From contig JBBISA010000007.1 in NCBI GenBank assembly GCA_037441525.1, forward strand, positions 1 to 64,000: a stretch of 64,000 bases of DNA, given 5' to 3'. The notes beneath the pieces were generated by a model. The model did not search any database. It saw nothing but the letters and a program-made list of their open reading frames with translations, and was not told the DNA's origin. Position numbers and translations under genes: made by a program. Positions 14,023 to 22,791 of this stretch are shown piece after piece (positions within the stretch are counted from its first letter, which is position 1; every line of letters begins with the position of its first letter). This DNA is from SKVR01 sp037441525 (GTDB taxonomy: Bacteria > Bacteroidota > Bacteroidia > Bacteroidales > UBA7960).

Positions 14023-15549
14023 TCAGGGGAACTAAACATTATCAGCAGTGCTGATGCCATTACTGCGGGCAAGTACCTGAAAGTTGGTAATAATAGCGGC
14101 AATGATCAGTCATGGTTAATTGCCAATAAATCGATACCATTCGACGTTACCAAGCTTTACAGAGTTAAAGCAAGAATAAGGCGCATAATGGGCACAGGTA
14201 CCATATGGGTAGGTGTAGCCGGAAGGAATGCCACCGATACTGCCTTTGTTAATGTAGTAGGTGCCAATAACCATGAATCGCAGCATTATGTGGCAGCATC
14301 AGACACTGTTCCGGGTTCTTCTTGGACTGAATACACCGGTTATTTCAGGGGCAATGGCACCCCTGCAGGTGGTTTGGCAACCAACCCGGCCAATCCGGCA
14401 TTATTACATACAAATGCACGGTTTTTCAGGCCATTGCTAATAGTTAATTATCAGGATCAGCCCGGCCTTACCCATATCGATTCAATAACAGTTGAAGAGG
14501 TTGAACCGGTTGGACTTGCCCAGCTCGATGCAACATTAATACAAGGCGGTTACATAAAAACAAGCCTGATCGATGTTGATGCCATTCGCGCCAATTACAT
14601 CAACGCCAATTACATTCAGGGGCTCAATCTCAACTTTATACAGGGCACCATTGGCTCTTTTACTATCGATGCCAATTCAATAAGCCGCGTTGTTGGGCTT
14701 CAGGAGCTAACATTGTCAGGCAGCGAGCAGGAGATTTACTTTAAGTACAATGGTGAGCGCAGAATTACGGTTACAGCTAATCAGCTGCCAACCCTGGCAG
14801 AGCTCAATACACCTGCCAGTGAAAGTCTTTTTCCTGCTTTCGATGTAACCAGAACAGGCATAATCTTAGGAGGCCCTTACTCCAACCTTAGCGATTCTTT
14901 TACCGTTCCGAATTCCAATGTAACCCTGTACTTGAGGATTCGGTACACCAAAAGCATAATTCCTGATCTTTTAGTTGATGCCAACATATCAGGAACAGCA
15001 TTTCTTGCCACCACCGATGGTGTAAAAGTAAAGAGCCTTGGCAACTTCAACCTATACTCTTCTACGGATCCCGACCAGACAGTTACTATTCGAAGCACCG
15101 TCGAAGCTGGTACCTATAAAATATTATACGAGTACACCATTCGCGATGATTCGGGTGTATGGGATTATGAATGGATGTCGCCAGTGTTTATTCCATATCC
15201 AGGCACATTCAGGCTGGGCGGCAATATAAACGATGATCACCGGGTATTTTACACTCAGTATCGTAACGAAACGTTTATAGGCCGCAATGGCTTCTTTTCC
15301 TATTGGGGTGCCCTTTCTTACTTCTACTACAGAAGTGAGCCTCTGGCCGGATACAATTTGCACGTCAAAGGTAAATTGCAGTTTTCAACCCCAAACAACG
15401 AATTTATAATGCTAATGGATCCCGATATTGGCATGTTGATAGCCAGAACCAGCGGCAATTTAATACTATCAGGGCTGCCTACATCAGCGCCATCAATCAA
15501 TAACTCGCTTTATCGCGATAGTAATGGTTTTGTGAGAATTAAAATTTAA
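13975..15549 (+). pseudogene. Tail fibre protein, 5'-truncated
   Basis: From about 'NPLNSWTNYNGSGELN' onward the reading is tail-fibre-like: a carbohydrate-binding-module-like stretch ('SGNDQSWLIANKSIPFDVTKLYRVKARIRR'), then 'AQLDATLIQGGYIKTSLIDVDAIRANYINANYI', a beta-helical pattern typical of phage fibres, and a Ser/Thr-rich C-terminus. The N-terminus is missing: the frame upstream to 13846 is antisense to gpF. The start given is the approximate junction. Confidence 0.65.
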
Positions 15550-15559
15550 CTAAATTTCA

Positions 15560-15826
15560 ATGAATTTAAAGTTAACACTACCCAGCCGCCTGAAGATACT
15601 GAAGGCAATCAATGCCAATGCAAGTGAGTTATCATTGCTCGACATGATCGTTGCCAATGAGCTTGTTGACATGCTCTGCATCAGAAGCACAGACATTGAA
15701 CGTTGCGAGATTAATTACGATGGGGAAACAATGACCTGGAACCAGGAGAAAGACCTGCAATCACCCCTTGAAGTCAATTTTAACGACGTTCAAGTAACGT
15801 TTCTACGCAACTTTAAAACCCAATAG
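15560..15826 (+). CDS. Hypothetical small phage tail-associated protein
   Basis: 88 residues, no family recognised. It follows the tail fibre by 10 bp, the usual place for a small fibre-associated or chaperone protein. It is the last recognisable prophage gene. Confidence 0.5.
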   Translation: MNLKLTLPSRLKILKAINANASELSLLDMIVANELVDMLCIRSTDIERCEINYDGETMTWNQEKDLQSPLEVNFNDVQVTFLRNFKTQ

Positions 15827-16255
15827 TGTGCAGATTTTTTGGAACATTTTGATTTAGAAAATTGCACATTTTGAATTGGCGATTATAATTTGTGAAACGA
15901 AATCGCAGCTCTTTTAGCTGAAAAGTAGTCACCTTTATGCAGGAACAACCGAAAATATGAAAATGTCTTTTGGATTAAAGTTCTCTATTAAGAACTTACT
16001 ATCGGCTAAGGAGCATAGTTTAAATCATTCATTATAGTTTATAAAAGATTGTGTTAGCAGATCATGGTTTTGTATTATTGCCATAATTCAAATCATTTAA
16101 GCAAATAATCATTGTATTTTCTGAAGGGTTTGAATGGAAATAACCGGATTTCCCCAACCCGTAAACATGTAGATTCAGAGCCTTGTAAACAACTCTAGGG
16201 CTAAGGATGTAGCTTTTGCTCAAATAATTTATACCTTAGCCCAAACTCTCATGTC
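15827..16255. other. Gene-free junction between prophage and chromosome
   Basis: 429 bp without a credible gene. ACATTTTGA occurs at 15844-15852 and 15866-15874, 22 bp apart (two helical turns), possibly end-binding sites for the transposase. A small CAGCT/AGCTG hairpin with a T run lies near 15908. The rest is AT-rich. The prophage right end is probably in the first 130 bp, but no target-site duplication can be defined. Confidence 0.45.
16198..16242. promoter_or_regulatory. 9-bp inverted repeat before the AraC-type regulator
   Basis: GGGCTAAGG (16198-16206) and CCTTAGCCC (16234-16242), perfect complements 27 bp apart, end 13 bp before the regulator ATG. It could be an autoregulatory operator or an mRNA hairpin masking the start. 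Confidence 0.5.
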
Positions 16256-16870
16256 ATGGCAGACCACCGGCCAAAAGAAAACGAAAACATACCACAGGAA
16301 AACATTCATACCTGGTATATCCGTAATATGGTGTGCAGTTGCAGCTTGGTATTAGTAAGGCAGTTGCTCCAACAGCATGGGGTTGATATTATTGAAATCA
16401 CCCTTGGAAAAGTTAAATTAAGCTTCGAAAACGGGAAATTCTCACTTTCAATATTTAATCAACTTATTCATCCTTATGGGCTTGCAGTGGTTGAGAACAG
16501 AAACGACCAGCTTATTTCGCAGATCAAAGTGACTGTGGTTGAGCTGATTCATGAAATGAACAATGTAGATTCAATTGTTCGCAAGTCTGATTACCTGGTC
16601 GAAAAACTTGGGTTAAGCTATCCCTATCTTTCCAGGTTATTTTCTGATCATGAGCAGATTACCCTCGAGAAGTATATAATTCTGCAAAAAATTGAACGCA
16701 TTAAACATCTTATCGATTCTGATGAATATTCGCTGAGCGAGATCGCATTCATGATGGATTACTCAAGTGTGCAGTACCTTTCCAACCAGTTCAGGCAGAT
16801 AACAGGGTTAACCGTATCGGAGTATAAAAAAAGCGATGGCAGTTCGAAGGTACCCATCGACCTGATATAG
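16256..16870 (+). CDS. AraC-type regulator with HMA-like N-terminal domain
   Basis: 204 residues. The N-terminus 'YIRNMVCSCSLVLVRQLLQQHG' resembles a heavy-metal-associated (HMA) fold with a modified CXXC-like pair, MVCSC. The C-terminal 100 residues form an AraC HTH pair ('LGLSYPYLSRLFSDHEQITLEKYI', 'SLSEIAFMMDYSSVQYLSNQFRQITGLTVSEYKK'). HMA-AraC proteins are widespread in Bacteroidota. It is the nearest upstream gene to the RRE/ATP-grasp/decarboxylase cassette, in the same direction but 325 bp away, and may regulate it. Confidence 0.8.
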   Translation: MADHRPKENENIPQENIHTWYIRNMVCSCSLVLVRQLLQQHGVDIIEITLGKVKLSFENGKFSLSIFNQLIHPYGLAVVENRNDQLISQIKVTVVELIHEMNNVDSIVRKSDYLVEKLGLSYPYLSRLFSDHEQITLEKYIILQKIERIKHLIDSDEYSLSEIAFMMDYSSVQYLSNQFRQITGLTVSEYKKSDGSSKVPIDLI

Positions 16871-17195
16871 GTTCAAACATGCATATAGTGTTTGTGCATA
16901 TAAGCGTACCCTGGTTTTTAATCTCTTAATCATGACCCCAAATTCTGAATTTAGCAATTTTCCTAAATTACCTTCTTTTGGAAACCAGTAGCATTATTGC
17001 CTGAATTACAAACGATTATTTCGCTAAAGTTCTATCGCCTAACCTACGATAAAATCTTACACAACTAATTGAAAATTTTGTAATAGCCGGACTGGGGATT
17101 GTTTAGATATTTGTGGCGTCTTCTTTATGCTTTTTTGCACCACAACCCAAAAGGGAAAAAGGTAAAAATTGGCTGAAATATTAAAAATTGTACTT
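16871..17195. other. 325-bp spacer upstream of the RRE cassette
   Basis: It holds a direct repeat TGCATATA (16880-16887 and 16895-16902, 15 bp apart, suited to an AraC-type dimer) and a 19-codon frame at 16932-16991 encoding MTPNSEFSNFPKLPSFGNQ. No -33/-7 promoter of the Bacteroidota type was identified with confidence. The short frame may be fortuitous. Confidence 0.35.
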
Positions 17196-17453
17196 ATGAT
17201 TCGACTTAAAGAAAACATAGCAGTTAGCGGTTCGGGTTTCCTTTTCGACCCCAACACAGGTGAATCGTATTCACTGAATAAAACAGGCCGCGAAATAGTG
17301 GCAATGCTGTCAGAAAACCCCTCCCGTGCCATCCTTGAAACAAATCTCATTGCAAAGTACGATGTTGATCAGGGACAATTATCGCGTTATCTCGATGATT
17401 TTTTTCACCTTTTGCGACGTTTTGAACTCATTGAAGATTATAGCCATGAATAA
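17196..17453 (+). CDS. PqqD-like RiPP recognition element protein
   Basis: 85 residues from ATG 17196, chosen over an in-frame TTG at 17169. The winged-helix PqqD pattern is clear: 'GSGFLFDPNTGESYSLNKTGREIVAML' followed by a helix and 'QLSRYLDDFFHLLRRFELIE'. PqqD-fold proteins bind leader peptides and present them to modifying enzymes. Its stop overlaps the ATP-grasp start by 8 bp, so the two are translationally coupled. The peptide it would bind is not obvious. Confidence 0.8.
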   Translation: MIRLKENIAVSGSGFLFDPNTGESYSLNKTGREIVAMLSENPSRAILETNLIAKYDVDQGQLSRYLDDFFHLLRRFELIEDYSHE

Positions 17454-18495
17454 AAAAACAAACATCACCATAGCCATAACCGGGCTTAACAATACCGACA
17501 ATCCAGGGCCGGGAGTGCCGGTTATAAGGGGTTTGCGAGAGTCGGAGAAGCTAAATGTTAAGATTATTGGACTGGTTTACGAAAACCTTGAACCGGGTAT
17601 CTATATGAAAGGGCTTGTGGATAAAACCTATATGCTCCCATATCCTTCGGCTGGAGCCGAAGCATTTATGCAAAGATTGCTCGAAATCAATCAGAAAACC
17701 CCTTTTGACCTGGTAATACCCAATCTCGATGCCGAATTGTACACCTTTATGAAATCGGAGGAGGTACTCAGGCAAAACAAAATCCGGGCTTTTATGCCCA
17801 CGCTGGCACAGTTTGAAGAACGCCACAAAGCCGAACTGGAAAACTACGGTAAAAAGTATGGTGTAAAGGTACCGGCGGGCATGACACTCACCTCGCCTGC
17901 ACATATTGGGCAAATTGCCGATAAGTTTACATATCCTGTTCTGGTAAAGGGGAAGTTTTATGATGCCTACATTGCCTATAATTCCGAACAGGTTTTGGGA
18001 CATTTTAACCGAATTTCGGCCAAGTGGGGTTTGCCGGTTATTATTCAGGAATTTATTAAGGGTACAGAAGTAAATGTTATTGCCCTTGGCGATGGTAAAG
18101 GAAACACCATTGCCGCAGTACCAATGCGTAAACAATTTATAACCGACAAAGGCAAGGCCTGGAGTGGGATAACCATTAGCGACAAAAATCTTCTCGAAAT
18201 TACCCGCAGCCTTATTGGTCAAACCAAATGGCGCGGGGGTATGGAACTTGAAATGATAAAAACCAATAAGGGTGAGTATTACCTTATTGAGATCAACCCA
18301 CGAATCCCAGCATGGGTTTATCTTGCTGTAGGAGCTGGTCAAAACATCCCTGAGGCATTGGCTATGCTCGCTCTGGGCCACGATGTTAAACCCATGGAGC
18401 GATACGATGTGGGAAAAATGTTCATAAGGTATTCATGGGATATTATTGGCGACCTGAACGATTTTGAACAGATATCGATTGCCGGAGAATTATAA
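17446..18495 (+). CDS. ATP-grasp ligase, CarB-like
   Basis: 349 residues. A pre-ATP-grasp domain covers about 1-110 ('LVIPNLDAELYTFM'). The ATP-grasp proper includes 'YPVLVKGKFYDAYIA', 'IIQEFIKGTEVNVIALG' and the metal/ATP-binding 'YYLIEINPRIPAWVYLA'. Such enzymes join a carboxylate to an amine or thiol through an acyl phosphate. The substrate is unknown. Placement between an RRE protein and a PLP decarboxylase suggests modification of a peptide or amino-acid derivative. The start overlaps the RRE stop. Confidence 0.85.
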   Translation: MNKKTNITIAITGLNNTDNPGPGVPVIRGLRESEKLNVKIIGLVYENLEPGIYMKGLVDKTYMLPYPSAGAEAFMQRLLEINQKTPFDLVIPNLDAELYTFMKSEEVLRQNKIRAFMPTLAQFEERHKAELENYGKKYGVKVPAGMTLTSPAHIGQIADKFTYPVLVKGKFYDAYIAYNSEQVLGHFNRISAKWGLPVIIQEFIKGTEVNVIALGDGKGNTIAAVPMRKQFITDKGKAWSGITISDKNLLEITRSLIGQTKWRGGMELEMIKTNKGEYYLIEINPRIPAWVYLAVGAGQNIPEALAMLALGHDVKPMERYDVGKMFIRYSWDIIGDLNDFEQISIAGEL

Positions 18496-18528
18496 CCGAA
18501 GTCACTTTTTAAAAAATATATCTGAGTT

Positions 18529-19887
18529 ATGGAAAAACTAAAGTTTGAAAAACCATCAATTACAAAAATAAAAGCCGGAGTTCCTGATAAATTTGGTATG
18601 AGGTCGCAGGTAATACCCATTACACATATCGATAATGTAAGAATAAGTGATTTACTTGCAAAATTCGGTTCGCCATTGTATGTTATTTCTGAGAAAATTT
18701 TAAGAAATACCTATCAAACAGCCCTTGCCGCCTTCAGCACCCGTTATCCCAAGGTTCAGTTTGCCTGGTCTTATAAAACCAATTATCTCAATGCAGTGTG
18801 CAGCGTTTACCATCAGGAGGGGTCGTGGGCCGAGGTAGTTTCAGGGTTTGAGTATGAAAAGGCACTTGCAGTGGGGGTTCCGGGCAATAAGATCATCTTC
18901 AACGGACCCGACAAGTCGAATGATGACCTGGCGCGTGCTATTGAGCTGGGCTCCCTTATCCATATCGATCATTTCGATGAATTGTACGATATTATCAAAA
19001 TAGGCAATGAAAAAAACACCCAGGCAAAAGTAGCCATCAGGGTTAATATGGATACAGGTATATATCCCCAATGGGATCGTTTCGGGTTCAATTACGAAAA
19101 CGGTGAGGCATGGGCTGTCATCAACAAGATTATGCCTGAGAAAAACCTCGAACTCATGGGCCTTCATACCCATATCGGAACCTACATTATGAGTCCTGCC
19201 CCATATGCAGTTGCTACATCCAAATTGGCCGTTTTGGCGGCCCGTATCGACAGGAAATACAACCATGCCGTAAAATACATAGACATGGGGGGTGGATTCG
19301 CTTCTAAAAATACCTTGAAAGGCGCCTATCTGCCAGGTTCTGACACCTGCCCCAGTTTTGATGATTATGCCGAAGCAATTACCCAGGCGCTCACCAATTC
19401 TGAGATACGCTACGATGTAATGCCGACCCTGTTTCTGGAAACCGGCCGTGCCCTTGTTGATGATGCCGGTTACCTGGCAGGCACTGTGCTGGCCAATAAA
19501 AGGCTTGCCGATGGCCGCCGGTCGCTCATTATTGATATTGGGGTGAATAACCTTTTTACTTCATTCTGGTACGAGCATAATATTGTGCCCGCACAAACCG
19601 TGGAGCCCGATGCTGAAGATACTACCATATACGGGCCGCTTTGCATGAATATCGATGTTATAAGAGGGGCGGTTCAGTTCCCATTGCTCGAAAAAGGCGA
19701 TCACGTTGTAATTCCGCGTATCGGAGCTTACAATATGACCCAATGGTTACAGTTTATAACTTATCGGCCCAAAGTAGTGATGATCGATCTGAATGGCCAG
19801 GCTCATGTAATACGTGAAAATGAAAACCACGAAACCATGAATTCCCTGGATAGTGTTCCGCAACATCTTGTCCAGGGTAAATTGTAG
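18529..19887 (+). CDS. Type III PLP-dependent decarboxylase, DapDC/LysA-like
   Basis: 452 residues. An alanine-racemase-type TIM barrel binds PLP through the lysine of 'WSYKTNY' (about residue 84), with 'LHTHIGTY' and 'YIDMGGGFASKN' in the barrel and 'LFLETGRALVDDAG' and 'YGPLCMNIDVI' in the C-terminal beta domain. The cysteine/aspartate of 'GPLCMNID' correspond to the residues that complete the active site across the dimer. The normal LysA arrangement is Cys-Glu; here Cys-Met, so the substrate may not be meso-diaminopimelate. It lies 33 bp after the ATP-grasp gene. Confidence 0.85.
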   Translation: MEKLKFEKPSITKIKAGVPDKFGMRSQVIPITHIDNVRISDLLAKFGSPLYVISEKILRNTYQTALAAFSTRYPKVQFAWSYKTNYLNAVCSVYHQEGSWAEVVSGFEYEKALAVGVPGNKIIFNGPDKSNDDLARAIELGSLIHIDHFDELYDIIKIGNEKNTQAKVAIRVNMDTGIYPQWDRFGFNYENGEAWAVINKIMPEKNLELMGLHTHIGTYIMSPAPYAVATSKLAVLAARIDRKYNHAVKYIDMGGGFASKNTLKGAYLPGSDTCPSFDDYAEAITQALTNSEIRYDVMPTLFLETGRALVDDAGYLAGTVLANKRLADGRRSLIIDIGVNNLFTSFWYEHNIVPAQTVEPDAEDTTIYGPLCMNIDVIRGAVQFPLLEKGDHVVIPRIGAYNMTQWLQFITYRPKVVMIDLNGQAHVIRENENHETMNSLDSVPQHLVQGKL

Positions 19888-19890
19888 CCC

Positions 19891-19962
19891 ATGAGCACGG
19901 TTAATACCCTTTTTGTAAGCAACCGTAATGGATGTTTCCGGGAAGCAATCAGAAAAAAATAA
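19891..19962 (+). CDS. Possible 23-residue peptide after the decarboxylase
   Basis: ATG 19891 is three bases past the decarboxylase stop, TAA at 19960-19962. The peptide begins MSTVNTLFVSNRNGCF and ends in a basic tail. Its tight spacing makes it a candidate small gene of the cassette, even a precursor peptide for the RRE, but nothing beyond position supports this. Confidence 0.25.
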   Translation: MSTVNTLFVSNRNGCFREAIRKK

Positions 19963-20088
19963 TTGGAGTTAAGATGAAATGAACATGTTTGCTAAAAAGG
20001 CTTCAATACCATTGAATAAAGAATATATGTAGTGACCCAGTAATGATGGAATCAGCCTTTTAAACTGTACTTTAAAAACATTTTTCGT

Positions 20089-20565
20089 ATGAAAACAAGA
20101 GGTAAAAAAGTAATTATTTCCTTACTGGCAGGTGTTTTTCTGTTTGCTGGTTGCGAAACCGACGATGAGAATAAAACCCTGATCAGCCGCTTTAACAGCG
20201 ATAATAGCCATAAAACCGGCGAAAACTGCATGGTTTGTCATAAAGCAGGAGCATCTGGCAAGGGTTGGTTCACTATAGCGGGGTCGGTTTATAAGTCCGA
20301 CCGCGAAACACCCTATGCCGGGTCGGTAATTAATTTTTATTCAGAGCCCAATGGTGCTGGTTTGTTGCGGTACACACTGGAAGTGGATAAGAAAGGAAAT
20401 TTTTATACCACCGAACCTCTAAACTTTCAGGGTTTGTATGTTTCAGCCAAAGGTGGAGATAATCAGGTTTTTATGGCACAGCCCGTTGCCAATGGAGCAT
20501 GCAACAGTTGTCATAACAACAGATCAGTGCGAATTTGGGCCAATCAACCTCCGGGTGCTAAATAA
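20089..20565 (+). CDS. Exported di-heme-motif lipoprotein
   Basis: 158 residues. A lipoprotein signal ends at 'LFAGCE', followed by two CXXCH motifs, 'CMVCH' (about 47-51) and 'CNSCH' (about 140-144), the covalent heme-attachment signature of c-type cytochromes. Between them is a beta-sandwich-like region ('AGSVINFYSEPNG'). It probably sits on a periplasm-facing membrane surface. It leads the operon that continues with the urea-transporter/peptidase fusion, nine bases downstream. Confidence 0.75.
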   Translation: MKTRGKKVIISLLAGVFLFAGCETDDENKTLISRFNSDNSHKTGENCMVCHKAGASGKGWFTIAGSVYKSDRETPYAGSVINFYSEPNGAGLLRYTLEVDKKGNFYTTEPLNFQGLYVSAKGGDNQVFMAQPVANGACNSCHNNRSVRIWANQPPGAK

Positions 20566-20574
20566 ACAGGAACA

Positions 20575-22791
20575 ATGAAGCTTTCCTTTTCAAGGTCTTT
20601 CTCAGATCATTTTTTATCCAGTGTTCTGAACAGCTATTCTCAGGTGTTTTTTTCTGACCACCGCGGATTTGCCTTGTTATTGCTATTGGTCACATTCTTC
20701 GACCCCTGGGCAGGGGCTGCTGGTCTGATGGCAGTTTTAACAACTTCGGCGGTAGCGTTAATTATGAATTTCAACAGAGAAACAATTGCCAAAGGGCTTT
20801 ATGGTTTTAATAGCTTGCTGGTGGGGTTGGGGCTGGGAGTCTATTTTGCAATGTCGTGGCAATTGGTGTTTATAATTATGCTCTCAGCAATCTTCGCACT
20901 TTTTATTTCGGTTGCCTTGCAGGGAATAATTGGCAAATATGGTTTGCCCTTCCTGAGTGTCCCTTTTTTGCTGGTAATCTGGACCTTCTCGTTGGCAGCA
21001 AACACCTTCACTGCGCTTGGTATAAGTGAAAGAGGCATTTTTACCTACAATGTGTTGTTTGGTATGGGAGGTTTTACTCTGCTAAATCTCTATCTTTCAA
21101 TTTCTGAGATATCCATTCCGGAAATGCCACGGGTATTTTTTATTTCGCTAAGCGCCATTTTCTTCCAGTACAATGTGCTTGCAGGGATGCTAATTGCCCT
21201 GGGGATATTGCTATTCAGCCGAATTGCATTTACACTTGGCATACTTGGGTTTGCCTTTGCCTTTGGTTTTTATGAAATTACAGGCGCTAATGTTACGGCG
21301 CTCGATTACAGTTATATAGGATTTAATTACATCCTTACATCCATTGCCTTGGGTGGCTTTTTTCTTGTGCCTTCGCCCCGCTCCTATGCCGGGGTTATGG
21401 TAATGGTGCCACTGGTTGCCATCCTTACTATCAGTCTGAATATGGTTTTTATCCATTTCAGATTACCGGTTTATTCTCTCCCCTTCAATATTGCAACATT
21501 GCTTTTTTTATATGTACTAAAATTTAGGGTGGGATACTCTTCTAAGTTGTCGGAAGTGTTTTTTCAATTCAATTCGCCCGAAAAGAATTTGTATACTTTT
21601 CTCAATAACCGGCAGCGTTTCCGATTTCACCACCTTGTACAACTCAAGTTGCCTTTCTACGGTATTTGGTCGGTTTCGCAAGGCCACAACGGGGAGCATA
21701 CCCATAAGTCTGCCTGGCGCTATGCCTGGGATTTCATCATCGTTGATAAAAACGGAATGCAATATAAAAATGAGGGCGATTACCCTGAAGATTATTATTG
21801 CTTTAACAAACCTGTATTGGCTCCTGCGCTGGGAGTGGTAGAAAAGGTGGTGTCGGATGTGCAGGACAATAAGATAGGAGATGTAAACATTCGCGAAAAC
21901 TGGGGAAATACAGTTATAATAAAGCATGCCGATTTTGTTTACACAAAGCTGAGTCATCTCAAAATGGATTCTGTTGTTGTGAAAGAAGGCGACACAGTTA
22001 AGCCCGGCAAGGTTATCGGGAAATGTGGTAATTCAGGTCGTTCTCCCTATCCTCATCTCCATTTCCAGGTGCAGGCAACGCCACACATTGGTTCGGAAAC
22101 AATAGATTACATCATAAGCAACTATGTGGTTTATCGCGATGGAGAGATTGATTTTGTGAGCCACAACTCGCCTGAAAAAGATCAGCTGGTTTCCAATGTT
22201 GAAGCAAATCCTTTGCTGGCCAGCACATTCAATTTTATACCGGGGCAAAAACTCGAATTTAATGTACAGGGGCATCCATCCATTACCCGCATCGAATGGG
22301 AAATTCATGTCAACCCACAGAACCAGGCTTATATTTATTGTTCCTTATCCAATACCGTAGCCTATTTCGAAACCAATGGCTCGCTTTTCTATTTCACACG
22401 CTTTTATGGCAAGAAAGATGGGTTGTTATACCTGTTTTTTCTGGGGGCATATAAAATTCAAAAGGGCTTTTACAAGGGCCTTGAGCTTACCGACCAATAC
22501 CCGCTTCACCTGGTTTTCCCCGCCAGGTGGTTGTGGTTACAGGATTTCATAAGCCCGTTTTTTGTGTATGCACAATCGCATTACAGGCTGGTATATCAAT
22601 CGCTCGACGATACTTTGGGAGCCCAAAAGATATTGCTTCAGTCGGAAGCGGTCAACTCCTCAGGCAGAAAACTCCTGAATCGTACCAGGTTTGAAATTGA
22701 GATAGGTTCCTGTGGAATAAACAGGTTCAGCATAACTGGCAATAAACAAACTTTTATTTTAACACGATGCGAAAACAGGTCCGGAGATTAG
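20575..22791 (+). CDS. Urea transporter fused to M23 (LytM) peptidase
   Basis: 738 residues. Residues 1-320 carry about ten membrane segments and the urea-transporter signature 'KGLYGFNSLLVGLGLGVYF' near 82-100. Residues about 370-520 are an M23 domain with 'EHTHKSAWRYAWDF', 'GNTVIIKHADFVYTKLSHL' and the zinc motif 'HPHLHFQ' (about 489-495). A further beta-rich region ends the protein. It joins a channel to a presumed cell-wall hydrolase or its structural relative. The next gene overlaps its end by 25 bp. Confidence 0.8.
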   Translation: MKLSFSRSFSDHFLSSVLNSYSQVFFSDHRGFALLLLLVTFFDPWAGAAGLMAVLTTSAVALIMNFNRETIAKGLYGFNSLLVGLGLGVYFAMSWQLVFIIMLSAIFALFISVALQGIIGKYGLPFLSVPFLLVIWTFSLAANTFTALGISERGIFTYNVLFGMGGFTLLNLYLSISEISIPEMPRVFFISLSAIFFQYNVLAGMLIALGILLFSRIAFTLGILGFAFAFGFYEITGANVTALDYSYIGFNYILTSIALGGFFLVPSPRSYAGVMVMVPLVAILTISLNMVFIHFRLPVYSLPFNIATLLFLYVLKFRVGYSSKLSEVFFQFNSPEKNLYTFLNNRQRFRFHHLVQLKLPFYGIWSVSQGHNGEHTHKSAWRYAWDFIIVDKNGMQYKNEGDYPEDYYCFNKPVLAPALGVVEKVVSDVQDNKIGDVNIRENWGNTVIIKHADFVYTKLSHLKMDSVVVKEGDTVKPGKVIGKCGNSGRSPYPHLHFQVQATPHIGSETIDYIISNYVVYRDGEIDFVSHNSPEKDQLVSNVEANPLLASTFNFIPGQKLEFNVQGHPSITRIEWEIHVNPQNQAYIYCSLSNTVAYFETNGSLFYFTRFYGKKDGLLYLFFLGAYKIQKGFYKGLELTDQYPLHLVFPARWLWLQDFISPFFVYAQSHYRLVYQSLDDTLGAQKILLQSEAVNSSGRKLLNRTRFEIEIGSCGINRFSITGNKQTFILTRCENRSGD

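Noticed and set aside
16932..16991. 19-residue frame as a confident gene
   Set aside because: Too short, no promoter or leader evidence; kept only as a remark for the RRE cassette.
17551..18381. 276-codon leftward frame
   Set aside because: Antisense to the ATP-grasp gene, whose domain motifs fit the plus strand.
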